Part shown: positions 8,626 through 17,727 of the stretch, one piece after another
Numbering within the stretch: position 1 is the first letter of the stretch
How the letters are laid out: the number at the start of each line of letters is the position of its first letter
Source of the DNA: Acidobacteriota bacterium
Lineage (GTDB): Bacteria > Acidobacteriota > Aminicenantia > S016-38
Direction of reading: 5' to 3'
DNA: 38,175 nucleotides
Assembly: GCA_015486055.1 (NCBI GenBank)
Contig: WFSJ01000005.1
Span: forward strand, 1-38,175
Translations under genes and position numbers: made by a program
The notes under the pieces: generated by a model
What the model saw: only the letters and a program-made list of their open reading frames with translations
Databases searched by the model: none
Told to the model about the DNA's origin: nothing

Positions 8626-9124
8626 GGCTTTCCTCCTTTAACCTTAAATATTCCTTCCTTAAAGCCTTAAGACCATAAAAAATCCTGCTCTTTACAGTCC
8701 CTTCCGGGATTTTTAAAATCCCAGCTATTTCCTTTATGGAAAATCCTTCTATCTCCTTTAGCAAAATAGCCTCCCTCTGCTCAGGGGTAATCATCTGGAG
8801 GGCAATGACAGCATACCCTTCTTTCTCCGAAGTGTGAGATGGTAGTTTAATCTCAACTCTTTCCCTTGCCCTTTTCCTCCACATTTTTCTTATTTCATTC
8901 ATTGCGATGGAAAAAACCCAGGAGGAAAATGATTCAGGCTTCTTTATCTGGTTAATTTTTCTGTAAACCAGGAAGAAAACCTCCTGTGTTATGTCCTTTG
9001 CATCATCAACATTCCCAAGGTGTTTCAAGGCAAAACTATAAAGTCTTGGCTCCCATTGTCTCACTATTTCCTCAAAAGCTTCTGTCTCTCCTCTCATTGC
9101 TCTTTCAACCATTTTTTCATTCAT
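8609..9124 (-). CDS. ECF-type RNA polymerase sigma factor
   Basis: This 171-residue protein has only sigma regions 2 and 4, as ECF factors do. Region 2 (about 10-80) includes NVDDAKDITQEVFFLVYRK and SFSSWVFSIAMNEIRKMWRK. Region 4 (about 112-165) includes TPEQREAILLKEIEGFSIKEIA and IPEGTVKSRIFYGLKALRK, a helix-turn-helix for -35 recognition. The ATG at 9124 is used; Met at 9112 is a possible alternative. The downstream overlapping anti-sigma gene indicates signal-controlled activity, and a GAACCTT-type element upstream may allow autoregulation. Confidence 0.93.
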   Translation of the reverse strand: MNEKMVERAMRGETEAFEEIVRQWEPRLYSFALKHLGNVDDAKDITQEVFFLVYRKINQIKKPESFSSWVFSIAMNEIRKMWRKRARERVEIKLPSHTSEKEGYAVIALQMITPEQREAILLKEIEGFSIKEIAGILKIPEGTVKSRIFYGLKALRKEYLRLKEESHERLQ

Positions 9125-9132
9125 CTCATCTA

Positions 9133-9162
9133 TTAAGATATGTCCTTATGTAAAGAAGGTTC
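9133..9162 (-). promoter_or_regulatory. Candidate autoregulated ECF promoter
   Basis: On the minus strand GAACCTT (9162-9156) is followed after 17 bases by TCTTAA (9138-9133), just upstream of the sigma gene start. Many ECF factors recognise a GGAAC(C/T)T-like -35 and often control their own operon. The match is only suggestive. Confidence 0.35.
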
Positions 9163-9170
9163 AAAAAAAG

Positions 9171-9199
9171 TTGACAATTGTCTTTTTTTTCTGTAAGCT
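9171..9199 (+). promoter_or_regulatory. Probable promoter of the rplM translation operon
   Basis: A consensus -35 TTGACA lies at 9171-9176. After 17 bases comes a poor -10, TAAGCT (9194-9199). It is the only recognisable promoter in the 90-base divergent gap between the sigma factor gene and rplM. The leader would be about 25 bases, too short for a structured L13 leader. Confidence 0.45.
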
Positions 9200-9229
9200 A
9201 TTTAGCTGATTGAATTGGAGGAACAAATA

Positions 9230-9658
9230 ATGAGGACATACATACCGAAGAAAGATGATATCGTCAGAAAATGGTGGTTAATCGACGCGGAGGGCAAAAC
9301 CCTTGGGAGGCTTGCAAAGGAAGTTGCTGTTTTGCTTAGAGGAAAAAACAAGAAAGTCTTCACTCCTTTTCTGGACACAGGGGATTTTGTTATAGTTGTA
9401 AATGCTGAAAAGGTGATGGTTACAGGAAAAAAGCTTGAGGAGAAAATTTACAGGTCTCACTCTGGTTATTTAGGAAACCTCAAGGAATTAACCCTCAAGG
9501 AAATGCTTAAGCGCCATCCAGAAAAGGTAGTACAGGACGCTGTCTGGGGTATGCTCCCGAAGAATAGGCTCGGTAGAAAGCTTTACAGAAAGCTCAAAGT
9601 TTATAGAGGACCTGATTATCCACATCAGGCTCAAAAACCAAAAGCATACAACTTTTAA
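9230..9658 (+). CDS. rplM: 50S ribosomal protein L13
   Basis: L13 binds 23S rRNA early in large-subunit assembly. From the ATG at 9230 the protein is 142 residues, the usual length. It contains [41 protein letters not shown] and [13 protein letters not shown], all typical of L13. I chose ATG 9230 over the upstream in-frame TTG at 9215 because GGAGG (9217-9221) lies eight bases before it and the protein then starts at the family position. It is followed ten bases later by rpsI, the standard pairing. Confidence 0.97.
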   Translation: MRTYIPKKDDIVRKWWLIDAEGKTLGRLAKEVAVLLRGKNKKVFTPFLDTGDFVIVVNAEKVMVTGKKLEEKIYRSHSGYLGNLKELTLKEMLKRHPEKVVQDAVWGMLPKNRLGRKLYRKLKVYRGPDYPHQAQKPKAYNF

Positions 9659-9668
9659 GGGGTGAAAA

Positions 9669-10073
9669 ATGGAGGAAATGAATTACTACGGAACAGGGAG
9701 GAGAAAAACATCAAGGGCGAGGGTCTTCCTTACGCCAGGGAATGGTAAAATAAAATTCTTTGTTAACAACAGGGAAAGAAACTTTGAGGAGTATTTCCCC
9801 TCTGACAATTTAAAGAACAGGGTTAAAACTCCCCTTTATATAACTCAAACTTTGGAGAAGCTCAATCTTTACATAACAGTAAGTGGGGGAGGAGTTTCGG
9901 CTCAAGGCGACGCGATAAGGCTTGGCATAACAAGGGCCCTTGTAAGCTATAATGAAGAACTCAGCAGAATTCTGAAGGAAAAAGGACTCCTTACAAGAGA
10001 TTCGAGAGAGAAGGAAAGGAGAAAATATGGGCTTCATAAGGCGAGAAAAGCTCATCAATATCATAAGAGGTAA
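9669..10073 (+). CDS. rpsI: 30S ribosomal protein S9
   Basis: This 134-residue basic protein opens with YYGTGRRKTSRARVFLTPGNG and ends in the family's Arg/Lys tail KAHQYHKR. That tail reaches the tRNA in the ribosomal P site. The internal GGGVSAQGDAIRLGITRAL is diagnostic. GGGGTG lies just upstream of the ATG. It sits ten bases after rplM and nine before rpsB. Confidence 0.97.
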   Translation: MEEMNYYGTGRRKTSRARVFLTPGNGKIKFFVNNRERNFEEYFPSDNLKNRVKTPLYITQTLEKLNLYITVSGGGVSAQGDAIRLGITRALVSYNEELSRILKEKGLLTRDSREKERRKYGLHKARKAHQYHKR

Positions 10074-10082
10074 GGTAACAGC

Positions 10083-10886
10083 ATGATGGAAGTTACAATG
10101 AAAGAACTTTTGGAAGCAGGGGTGCACTTTGGCCACCAAACAAGAAAATGGAATCCAAAAATGGCTCCCTATATTTATGGAAGGAGGAACGGAATTCACA
10201 TTATAGACCTCCAGAAAACAGTGGAAGATTTTAATAAAACACTTGAATTTCCAAAAGAGATAGCTCTAAATGGAGGGGAAATCCTATTCGTAGGAACTAA
10301 AAAGCAGGCAAAGGATATAGTTATGGAAGAGGCGACCCGATGCGGGATGCCTTATGTTAACAATCGCTGGCTCGGAGGCACTCTGACGAACTTCAAGATG
10401 ATAAGAAGAAGTGTTGAAAAACTTATAGAACTTGAGGAAATGAGAAATTCAAGAGAGTGGGAAATACTCTCAAAAAAGGAACAGAGCAGGTTAGAGAAAA
10501 AGCTTAAGAAGCTCCAGAAAAATTTAAGTGGAATAAAGGAAATGGTGGAGCTCCCCAAAGCTCTTTTTATAATAGATTCTGTCCACGAGGATATACCCAT
10601 CCAGGAAGCCAGGAAAATGGGAATTCCTCTTATGGCAATAGTGGACACAAATGGTGACCCTGAATTGGTGGATTATCCCATTGCAGGCAATGATGATGCC
10701 ATAAGGGCAATAAAACTTTTCTGCATGAAGGTAGCAGACGCAATCATCGAGGGAAAGGAGGAAAAAGAAAGGAAAGAACTACAGCAAATGAAACTGGAAA
10801 AGGAAGTTGAAGAAGAAGAGCAGGAAGGTGCCCCAGAAAAGATAGAGGAGACAAAAGAAGAGAATACAGGGGGAAAAGATGCCTGA
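10083..10886 (+). CDS. rpsB: 30S ribosomal protein S2
   Basis: The 267-residue protein contains S2 hallmarks: [48 protein letters not shown], and [19 protein letters not shown]. The last 35 residues are an acidic, Glu/Lys-rich tail beyond the conserved core. Two ATG codons (10083, 10086) are equally possible starts. S2 joins late in small-subunit assembly and is needed for S1 binding. Its 3' end overlaps tsf by eight bases, the usual rpsB-tsf pairing. Confidence 0.97.
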   Translation: MMEVTMKELLEAGVHFGHQTRKWNPKMAPYIYGRRNGIHIIDLQKTVEDFNKTLEFPKEIALNGGEILFVGTKKQAKDIVMEEATRCGMPYVNNRWLGGTLTNFKMIRRSVEKLIELEEMRNSREWEILSKKEQSRLEKKLKKLQKNLSGIKEMVELPKALFIIDSVHEDIPIQEARKMGIPLMAIVDTNGDPELVDYPIAGNDDAIRAIKLFCMKVADAIIEGKEEKERKELQQMKLEKEVEEEEQEGAPEKIEETKEENTGGKDA

Positions 10887-11481
10887 AATCACAATGGAAA
10901 AAATAAAAAGGATAAGGGAAAGAACAGGTCTTGGAGTTATGGACTGCAAAACTGCCCTTATCGAGGCCGAGGGAAGTGAGGAAAAGGCCATAGAGATTCT
11001 GAGGAAGAAGGGCCTTGCTACAGCAGCAAAAAAAGCCTTAAGAAAAACGGAAGAAGGTTTTGTAGGTTCCTATATTCATTCTAACGGGAAGATAGGGGTA
11101 ATAGTTGAAATCAACACAGAGACAGACTTCGTCTCAAGAAATACGGAGTTCAGGGAATTTGCAAAAAACATCGCCATGCACATAGCTGCATTTGATCCAA
11201 GGTATGTTTCACCCGATAATATTCCTGAGGAAGTTATTGAGAAAGAAAAGGAAATTTACAGAGAACAACTTAAGGATTCGGGAAAACCTGAGAAGATAAT
11301 AGAAAGGATAATAGAGGGAAAATTGAAGAAATTCTACGAGGAAGTTTGTCTTCTTGAGCAGCCCTATGTAAAAAATCCGGAGCTAAAGGTTAAGCAGTAT
11401 CTTACTGAGCAGATAGCAAAATTTGGTGAGAATATAGTCATAAGAAAATTCTCAAGGATAGCAGTTGGAGAAGAGCCCTGA
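10879..11481 (+). CDS. tsf: Elongation factor Ts
   Basis: EF-Ts reloads EF-Tu by promoting GDP release. This 200-residue protein is the short form with a single core subdomain, as in Thermus, rather than the roughly 280-residue E. coli form. It has the N-terminal UBA-like domain ([19 protein letters not shown]) and the EF-Tu-contacting TDFVSRN motif near residue 75. The start lies inside the end of rpsB, with GGGGGA upstream. pyrH follows after two bases. Confidence 0.97.
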   Translation: MPEITMEKIKRIRERTGLGVMDCKTALIEAEGSEEKAIEILRKKGLATAAKKALRKTEEGFVGSYIHSNGKIGVIVEINTETDFVSRNTEFREFAKNIAMHIAAFDPRYVSPDNIPEEVIEKEKEIYREQLKDSGKPEKIIERIIEGKLKKFYEEVCLLEQPYVKNPELKVKQYLTEQIAKFGENIVIRKFSRIAVGEEP

Positions 11482-11483
11482 AA

Positions 11484-12203
11484 ATGGGCCTGAAATACAG
11501 GAGATTACTTATAAAAGTAAGTGGGGAAGCCCTTTTAGGAGAGAAAAATTTTGGCATTGATCCTGAGATTTTATCCTACATTTCTCAAGAGATAACCGAG
11601 ATAAAAGGACTTGGGGCAGAGGTAGCAATTGTCGTTGGGGGAGGAAATTTCTTCAGGGGAATAAATTCCTCAGAATTAGGAATCGACAGAATATGGGGAG
11701 ATTATATGGGGATGCTTTCTACATTGATCAATGGCATAGCCCTTCAGAATTTCCTTGAGAAAAATGGCACAATAACAAGATTGATTTCAGCTCTTGAGAT
11801 AAGGGCCATAGCTGAGCCTTTTATCCCAAAAAGAGCATTAAGACATCTTGAAAAGGGAAGAGTCGTGATTTTCTCCTCTGGAACAGGAAATCCATTTTTC
11901 TCAACTGATACTGCCGCTGCCCTTAGAGCAATAGAGATGAAGGCTGATGTTCTTCTCAAAGCCACTAAGGTAGACGCTATATATTCAGCAGATCCAAGGA
12001 TTGAGGAAAACCCTGAAAAATTCAGGAACTTAACCTATTTTCAAATGCTTGAAAAAGGACTGAAGATCATGGATTCAACGGCTGTAACACTGTGCATGGA
12101 AAATAATATGCCTATAGTGGTCTTCAATATAAGGGAAAAGGGGAATTTAAGGAAAATAGTTCTTGGGGAGGAAATAGGAACAATAGTAAAACAGGAGGTG
12201 TGA
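11484..12203 (+). CDS. pyrH: UMP kinase
   Basis: Bacterial UMP kinase of the amino-acid-kinase fold makes UDP from UMP and ATP and is usually allosterically regulated by GTP and UTP. The 239-residue protein shows KVSGEALLG at the N terminus, VVGGGNFFRG, GDYMGMLSTLINGIALQ, and the nucleotide region FSSGTGNPFFSTDTAAALRA and KVDAIYSADPR. Location between tsf and frr is the classical arrangement. Confidence 0.97.
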   Translation: MGLKYRRLLIKVSGEALLGEKNFGIDPEILSYISQEITEIKGLGAEVAIVVGGGNFFRGINSSELGIDRIWGDYMGMLSTLINGIALQNFLEKNGTITRLISALEIRAIAEPFIPKRALRHLEKGRVVIFSSGTGNPFFSTDTAAALRAIEMKADVLLKATKVDAIYSADPRIEENPEKFRNLTYFQMLEKGLKIMDSTAVTLCMENNMPIVVFNIREKGNLRKIVLGEEIGTIVKQEV

Positions 12204-12204
12204 A

Positions 12205-12759
12205 ATGGAACCAGTTTTTAAGGAAGCCAACGAAAAAATGGAGGCTTCTCTGGAGCACTTCAAAAGGGAAATATCCAGGCTGAGAACAGGAAGAGCCTCT
12301 GCAGCAATATTTGACGAAATGAAGGTTGATTATTATGGTGTCCCAACACCCCTTAATAAAGTTGCTACAATAAGTATCCCAGAGGCAAATATGGTGATAA
12401 TACAGCCGTGGGACAAAAATGTGCTTCCGGAAGTGGAAAAAGCTATCATAAGAAGTAATGTAGGATTGAATCCTATAAACGACGGGACAGTGATAAAGAT
12501 TCCCATTCCGCCTCTTGATGAAGATAGAAGAAAAGACATTGTGAAGCTTCTCCACAAGATATTGGAAGAGGCAAAGGCTTCTATCAGGAATATAAGAAGA
12601 GAGGCAAGGGAAAAGCTTAAGGACATGGAAGAAAACAAGGAGATTTCAGAAGACGATAAATTTAAGGGATTTGACAGAATTCAAGAGCTCCACGACAAAT
12701 TCATAAAAAAGGCAGAAGAAATCGCCGATAAAAAAGAAGAAGAAATAATGCAGGTGTAA
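12205..12759 (+). CDS. frr: Ribosome recycling factor
   Basis: Together with EF-G this factor splits the post-termination ribosome. The 184-residue protein matches the family throughout: ISRLRTGRASAAIFDEMKVDYYG, a PLNKVATISIPE block, NDGTVIKIPIPPLDEDRRKD and a helical C-terminal part. It starts one base after pyrH and ends the translation operon; no clear hairpin is seen in the following 84 bases. Confidence 0.97.
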   Translation: MEPVFKEANEKMEASLEHFKREISRLRTGRASAAIFDEMKVDYYGVPTPLNKVATISIPEANMVIIQPWDKNVLPEVEKAIIRSNVGLNPINDGTVIKIPIPPLDEDRRKDIVKLLHKILEEAKASIRNIRREAREKLKDMEENKEISEDDKFKGFDRIQELHDKFIKKAEEIADKKEEEIMQV

Positions 12760-12843
12760 CTCGCATATATTTGTCCCTTCCTCGTCGTTTTTTAAGTTGT
12801 AGCAATGGTGCTTTTTTTCAGTAAGATAATGAAGGAGAGCAAA

Positions 12844-15519
12844 ATGAAAAGAGCATTTATTTTATTCTTACTTTCGCAAGTCCTGGTTTTTGCTGGGACA
12901 AAGAAGGTATTTACGGTAGAGGATGTCCTTAATTATCAGACAATCTCCCAGTTCAGGATCTCACCTTCAGGTAATAGCGTTGTCTGGGTCCAGAGAAAGG
13001 CTGACCAGAAGGAAAACAAGTACATTTCTCATATATGGCTGGCTCGCCTTAACAGCGAAAAACCAATTCAGCTTACAAGGGGAAAATACTCGGAGTTTTC
13101 TCCAAAATGGTCCCAAAACGGGAAGAAAATAGCTTTCCTTTCTGATAGAAATAAGGAAACCCAGGTTTATATTTTGAACCTTGAGGGAGGAGAAGCTGAG
13201 AAGGTCACATCCTTTGAGAAAGGCATTATGGATTTTGCATGGAGAGGAAATAGCAAATTGTTGCTCCTCGCCAGAGAAAAGGCTTACAGGTATGAGAAGG
13301 ATAGAAAGAAGAAGAAGGATGATTCCATTGTGGTTGAAGACATGAAATTTTTCTACCCTGTTCGTCTTTTTTCCATCGACCTGAAGACCAAGAAAATAAA
13401 AAGACTCACAACTAACAGGGACAGAATCATTTCCTTTTCCCTTTCCCCCTCAGGAAAGTATGTTATAACCACTCATATAACTACTCCTTCCTACACTGCA
13501 GAACCAGAGCCAAGGCCTGTATATTTTATACGTAATTTAAAGACAGGAAAAAGCAAGGAAATTTTCAAGGATAAGTATTTTTCGCCCAGAAATTTCGTGT
13601 GGATGGACGATAACAGAGTTCTCTTCCTTGAAGAATATTCCCGCCATGAGGAAAAAAGAGGTCCTGGAATAGAGTTGCTCTATGTTTATTATGTATCTAA
13701 GGACAATTACAAAAAAGTTCCCATAAACTGGGATTGGGGCATAGGTGGACTTTATTACGGTTCTTTAACTTACGGAGGAAATTACATAGCAATATCCCTT
13801 GCCAATGGTGCAAGGAATATTCCCGTGTTAATAGAAACAGCGAAAGAAGGCCCTGAAAAATGGAAAATATACAGGATTCAGGACGAATTTTTCCAGACTC
13901 TTATGGGGATGAACCTTTCAAAAGATGGGAAGAAGCTTCTTTTCCTGAGGAGTACATCCACGGAGCCGCCTCAACTTTACCTGTCAAACCTGAAGAAGGG
14001 GAAAATCCTTGAGCCAAAGAAGCTCACTAACATAAATTCCTATCTAAAAAAAAGATTCATTGCTCATGTTGAAGTGCTCAAGTGGAAATCAAAAGGAGGA
14101 AGAAAAATAGAGGGAATTCTTTATTACCCAAAAAATTACCAGAGGGGGAAAAAATATCCCCTTATATTGAACATTCATGGGGGCCCTGCTGGCTACGATG
14201 CGGATTGGTTTAAAAATTCCTGGGCTTATTATCCTCACTACTGGGCAAACAAGGGTGCATTCGTGCTTTTTGTAAATTACTCGGGAAGTTCTAATTACGG
14301 TCTTGACTTTGTGGAATCTATTATTGGACATTACTATGAACTTGAGGTCCCTGATATCCTCTCAGGCGTGGATTATTTGATAAACAAAGGGATGGTTAAC
14401 CCTGACAAATTAGCAACGGCAGGGTGGAGCAACGGGGCAATACTTACGATAGCCCTTATCACCGAGACAAATAGATTCAAGGTTGCAGCTCCTGGCGCTG
14501 GAGATGTAAACTGGACGAGCGACTACGGAAACTGCATGTTTGGTCCTCAGTTTGACGAGCTATATTTCGGTGGAAACCCATGGGATAACACTAATACTTA
14601 CATAAAGAAATCCCCTCTCTTTAAAGCAAGGAGGATAAAAACCCCTACTATAATATTTTTTGGCACACAGGACAAAAATGTTCCAACTGAGCAGGGATGG
14701 CAGTTTTTTAGGGCATTAAAGAGGATAGGACAAACACCTGTAAAATTCATACTCTTTCCTGGAGAACCCCATGGCCTTCGCAAACCTTCCCACCAAATAA
14801 AGAAGATGGAAGAAGAGATAAAGTGGATAAATAAATATCTTTTTGGAAAAAAAGCTGTTGAGAAAACCCTGGGGAAAAACTCAAGAATAGAAAAGCTCCT
14901 GAAGCTCGGTAAGACAAAAAAGATCGATGGAAAATATGGAGTTATTGTAAACGGAATTCTCACACCTGAAATGGTAAAGGTAGGAAGCCTTATGGTTTCA
15001 AGATTTGAGATTACAAGAGCACAATATGTGGAATTCCTTAAAGAAAATCATAAATACATGCACAAATGGAATGGCAGAACAGTCAATCTTCCTGCAAATG
15101 GCATAAGTTTTGAAGAGGCAAAGGCCTATTGCAAATGGCTTTCCAAAAAGACCGGTAAAACTTACAGGCTTCCTACGGAGAAAGAATTTAAAAAGCTCTT
15201 AGGCTTGGCAAAAGGCCACGGCAACATCCTTGACTGGTGGGCAGGATATACACCCAATCCCAACGAGGCAGAGAAAATAAGAGCTTATGTGAAGAAAAAA
15301 CTTGGGTTCTCGGCCCTTATCCTTCCTGTGGGTAGTTTCAGCGGAGCCTCCGGGATTTATGACCTTGACGGGAGCCTTTCTGAATGGGTTATAGGAGAAG
15401 CCGGAAAAGGAAAACCAATGGGACTTTCAATATGGCACACCTCGGATAAAAAAGCTCCTTACAGAGTTCCTCCTGAGGAGCTTATTGGATTTAGAATTGT
15501 AAAGGGGGTGAAAAAATGA
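12844..15519 (+). CDS. Secreted S9-family peptidase fused to an FGE/SUMF1-like domain
   Basis: From ATG 12844 (GGAG six bases upstream) the 891-residue protein begins with a signal peptide ending near VFAG. The in-frame ATG at 12805 would bury that signal. Residues about 25-400 are WD40-like beta-propeller repeats (e.g. FSPKWSQNGKKIAFLSD). Residues about 420-670 are an alpha/beta hydrolase with GWSNG (Ser529), TQDKNVP (Asp610) and EPHG (His643), the S9 prolyl-oligopeptidase triad. Residues 705-887 resemble the formylglycine-generating-enzyme fold (VSRFEITRAQYVEFL, ISFEEAKAYCKWLSKKTGKTYRLPTEKEF, a closing GFRIV) but lack its catalytic cysteine pair. The next gene overlaps by four bases, so the two extracytoplasmic peptidases are made together. 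Confidence 0.88.
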   Translation: MKRAFILFLLSQVLVFAGTKKVFTVEDVLNYQTISQFRISPSGNSVVWVQRKADQKENKYISHIWLARLNSEKPIQLTRGKYSEFSPKWSQNGKKIAFLSDRNKETQVYILNLEGGEAEKVTSFEKGIMDFAWRGNSKLLLLAREKAYRYEKDRKKKKDDSIVVEDMKFFYPVRLFSIDLKTKKIKRLTTNRDRIISFSLSPSGKYVITTHITTPSYTAEPEPRPVYFIRNLKTGKSKEIFKDKYFSPRNFVWMDDNRVLFLEEYSRHEEKRGPGIELLYVYYVSKDNYKKVPINWDWGIGGLYYGSLTYGGNYIAISLANGARNIPVLIETAKEGPEKWKIYRIQDEFFQTLMGMNLSKDGKKLLFLRSTSTEPPQLYLSNLKKGKILEPKKLTNINSYLKKRFIAHVEVLKWKSKGGRKIEGILYYPKNYQRGKKYPLILNIHGGPAGYDADWFKNSWAYYPHYWANKGAFVLFVNYSGSSNYGLDFVESIIGHYYELEVPDILSGVDYLINKGMVNPDKLATAGWSNGAILTIALITETNRFKVAAPGAGDVNWTSDYGNCMFGPQFDELYFGGNPWDNTNTYIKKSPLFKARRIKTPTIIFFGTQDKNVPTEQGWQFFRALKRIGQTPVKFILFPGEPHGLRKPSHQIKKMEEEIKWINKYLFGKKAVEKTLGKNSRIEKLLKLGKTKKIDGKYGVIVNGILTPEMVKVGSLMVSRFEITRAQYVEFLKENHKYMHKWNGRTVNLPANGISFEEAKAYCKWLSKKTGKTYRLPTEKEFKKLLGLAKGHGNILDWWAGYTPNPNEAEKIRAYVKKKLGFSALILPVGSFSGASGIYDLDGSLSEWVIGEAGKGKPMGLSIWHTSDKKAPYRVPPEELIGFRIVKGVKK

Positions 15520-17132
15520 AAAGGTTTCTATTATTAATTCTTGCCTTTCCCATCCTTGCAATGGGACCCTTAACAAGGGCAGAAAGGACTAATTTCAGGG
15601 AAACATCAACTTACAGGGATGTTATGGAGTTTCTCTGGGCTTTAAGGAAACAGTCTCCCAGAATTCACATAAAATACCTTGCAACTTCTACTGAGGGAAG
15701 GAAGATTCCCCTTGTAATTGTAAGCAAGGAGGGAATAGAAACCTCTCAGGAAGCAAGGGAAACTGGAAAAGAAGTAGTTTACATAGAGGCAAATATACAC
15801 GCAGGTGAAGTTGAGGGGAAGGAAGCCTCTTTGATGATGATGAGGGAATTTGTTCAAGGTAAGCATGACGATTTACTGGAGAATCAGGTTGTCCTATTTT
15901 GTCCAATTTTTAACCCTGATGGAAACGAGAAATTTGGGAAGAACCGCAGCGAAGACAAGGGACCTGAGCTTGCAGGTGTCAGATACAACGGTGAGGGTCT
16001 TGACCTAAATAGAGATTTCATAAAACAGGAAACTCCCGAAGTAAGGGGCCTCATAAAGGCTCTGAGAAAATGGGATCCCATTCTATTTGTCGATATGCAT
16101 ACAACAGACGGTTCCTACCACCGTCATGTTGTTACCTGGGCTCCCCAGTTTGCACCCTGGACTGATAAGGAAATAATGAAATTTTCATGGGATAGGATGT
16201 TCCCGCAGATAAACAAGAACATGAATAAATTGGGATATACACCCATTCCCCATGGAGGTTTTCTTGACAGAAGGGATCCATCCAAAGGATGGAGATTCTG
16301 GGCAGTTCTTGCAAGATACGGTGTAGATTATGTTGGTCTTAGAAACCGGTTTGCTATTCTTGACGAAAATTACGCAAGGGTAGACTTTCGCTCAAGGGTT
16401 TACGGAGCCTTTGCCTTTCTCAAATCCATTCTCAGATTCACCAACACCAATGCAAAGGAGATTAGAGCAATAGAGAATAGGGCTGACCTCAGAGCAATGA
16501 GAAAATTTGCAGGCTCTGATTTCCCTATAGATTTTGAGAATAAAAAGCTCTTTGAATTCACGCTCAAGAGCTACAAATTCAGGATAAAGAAGATACCGAA
16601 GGAAGAGCTTTCTAAATATCCAAGCTGGCTTGGAGGAATTCTTGTGGAAAAAACAGATGAGAAAGCAACATACAAGCTTCCCTATTTTGCTCCTATAAAA
16701 CCCAAAAAAAGTATCAAGCTTCCCCAGGGATATATAATTCTTCCCTGTGCTAAAAAACTCGTAAAGATACTAGTTAGAAACGGCATAGTAGTTGAAAGAT
16801 TCCTTGAGCCCACCGAACTTGAGGTTGAAGAATTCAAAATAGACGGGATAAAAGCCTTGCCCCTTCCATTCCAGGGACATCACCTTAACAAGATAAAAGG
16901 CCATTATCAGAAGGTCAAAAAACTCGTCCCCAAAGGAGCCTTTTTTGTTTCCCTTAACCAGCCCCTATCTCGGCTCGCCGCAGTTATGCTGGAGCCAGAA
17001 AGTCCAGATGGGTTTGCAGTCTGGGGACTCTTTGACAGTGTGCTCGTCCACGAATGGAGCAACCGTCCCTGGATGATTCCCGTTTACAGAACAAAAACAA
17101 ATCCTTTAGCAAAGCTTATCCTCGTAAGATAG
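15516..17132 (+). CDS. Secreted M14-family zinc carboxypeptidase-like protein
   Basis: The 538-residue protein starts with a signal peptide (hydrophobic residues 4-16). The M14 zinc ligands are HAGE (His95, Glu98) and DMHTTDG (His195). NPDGNEKFGKNR and GLDLNRDF supply the substrate-binding Asn-Arg motifs. The second half (about 340-538) is a less conserved region of beta type without recognisable motifs, and I cannot place the general-base glutamate. The start is the ATG of an ATGA overlap with the S9 peptidase gene. The pair suggests extracytoplasmic peptide breakdown for nutrition. Confidence 0.87.
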   Translation: MKRFLLLILAFPILAMGPLTRAERTNFRETSTYRDVMEFLWALRKQSPRIHIKYLATSTEGRKIPLVIVSKEGIETSQEARETGKEVVYIEANIHAGEVEGKEASLMMMREFVQGKHDDLLENQVVLFCPIFNPDGNEKFGKNRSEDKGPELAGVRYNGEGLDLNRDFIKQETPEVRGLIKALRKWDPILFVDMHTTDGSYHRHVVTWAPQFAPWTDKEIMKFSWDRMFPQINKNMNKLGYTPIPHGGFLDRRDPSKGWRFWAVLARYGVDYVGLRNRFAILDENYARVDFRSRVYGAFAFLKSILRFTNTNAKEIRAIENRADLRAMRKFAGSDFPIDFENKKLFEFTLKSYKFRIKKIPKEELSKYPSWLGGILVEKTDEKATYKLPYFAPIKPKKSIKLPQGYIILPCAKKLVKILVRNGIVVERFLEPTELEVEEFKIDGIKALPLPFQGHHLNKIKGHYQKVKKLVPKGAFFVSLNQPLSRLAAVMLEPESPDGFAVWGLFDSVLVHEWSNRPWMIPVYRTKTNPLAKLILVR

Positions 17133-17153
17133 CACTCTTTTATTCTGAGAAAA

Positions 17154-17182
17154 TTGACATATTTTTAAAAGTGCCATATAAT
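17154..17182 (+). promoter_or_regulatory. Consensus housekeeping promoter
   Basis: TTGACA (17154-17159), a 17-base spacer and TATAAT (17177-17182) form a perfect sigma-70-type promoter, the best in the window. Transcription should start near 17189, giving a leader of about 68 bases before the NifX/NifB-like gene. I see no convincing structure in that leader. Confidence 0.85.
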
Positions 17183-17256
17183 AAAAAATGGGTTTTATAT
17201 GGGGATTTTGAATAGAAAATTTATGATAAAAAACTCGGTAAGAAGGAAACGGAAGA

Positions 17257-17658
17257 ATGATAAATCAAGTGAATATTGCATGCGGCACAGATGATGGGAT
17301 TAACTTCACAGATGAACATTTTGGCTCGGCAAAGTTTTACCTTATATATGCATTAAATTTGGAAACCGGGGAATTAAAATACACAAAAAAGATAAAGAAC
17401 ACAAGCCCTCAGGAAGAAATTCACGGAGACCCTATAAAAGCTCATTCTGTTTCTGAATTGTTAAAGGATGTGCAAGTTTTAATGAGTTCTGTAATGGGGC
17501 CAAATATTGTCCGCATAAGGAAAAAGTTTATCCCTGTGATTTCAAGAGAAAAAAATATTGATGTTGCCATAAAAAAATTAAAAGGAAAAGCAAGTATTAT
17601 AAAGGAAAGCTTAAAAATACCCGCAGGAAAAGACAAAAAGACTGTTTACATTTACTAA
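17257..17658 (+). CDS. NifX/NifB-type dinitrogenase Fe-Mo cofactor domain protein
   Basis: The 133-residue protein has the fold signature of the NifX/NafY/MTH1175 group. IACGTDDGINFTDEHFGSAKFYLIY at the N terminus matches the family's GxxxxxHFGxxxxF pattern, and a mid-domain segment reads KDVQVLMSSVMGPNIVRI. Members bind iron-molybdenum or iron-sulfur cofactors in nitrogen fixers. Many stand-alone homologues occur in organisms without nitrogenase, with unknown roles. It lacks the usual Cys-rich neighbours and no nif gene is in the window. It is a single transcription unit with its own consensus promoter. Confidence 0.75.
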   Translation: MINQVNIACGTDDGINFTDEHFGSAKFYLIYALNLETGELKYTKKIKNTSPQEEIHGDPIKAHSVSELLKDVQVLMSSVMGPNIVRIRKKFIPVISREKNIDVAIKKLKGKASIIKESLKIPAGKDKKTVYIY

Positions 17659-17677
17659 GAAAAATGAACGTTAAATT

Positions 17678-17716
17678 AAAGGAAAAAAATTATCAAAAAG
17701 ATGTTTACCTTCCTTT
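17678..17716. other. Weak inverted repeat in a convergent gap
   Basis: AAAGGAA (17678-17684) and TTCCTTT (17710-17716) are complementary across a 25-base A/T-rich loop, between the ends of the NifX-like gene and the convergent cysteine synthase gene. The stem is only seven pairs with two G:C, so terminator function is doubtful. Confidence 0.25.
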
Positions 17717-17727
17717 ATAAAGAAAAC

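Noticed and set aside
9206-9229. Possible L13-type structured leader before rplM
   Set aside because: The distance from the predicted start to the ATG is only about 25 bases, and no stem is visible.
17189-17256. Upstream short ORF (MGFIWGF) or riboswitch in the NifX-like leader
   Set aside because: It has no ribosome site and no pairing that I can support.
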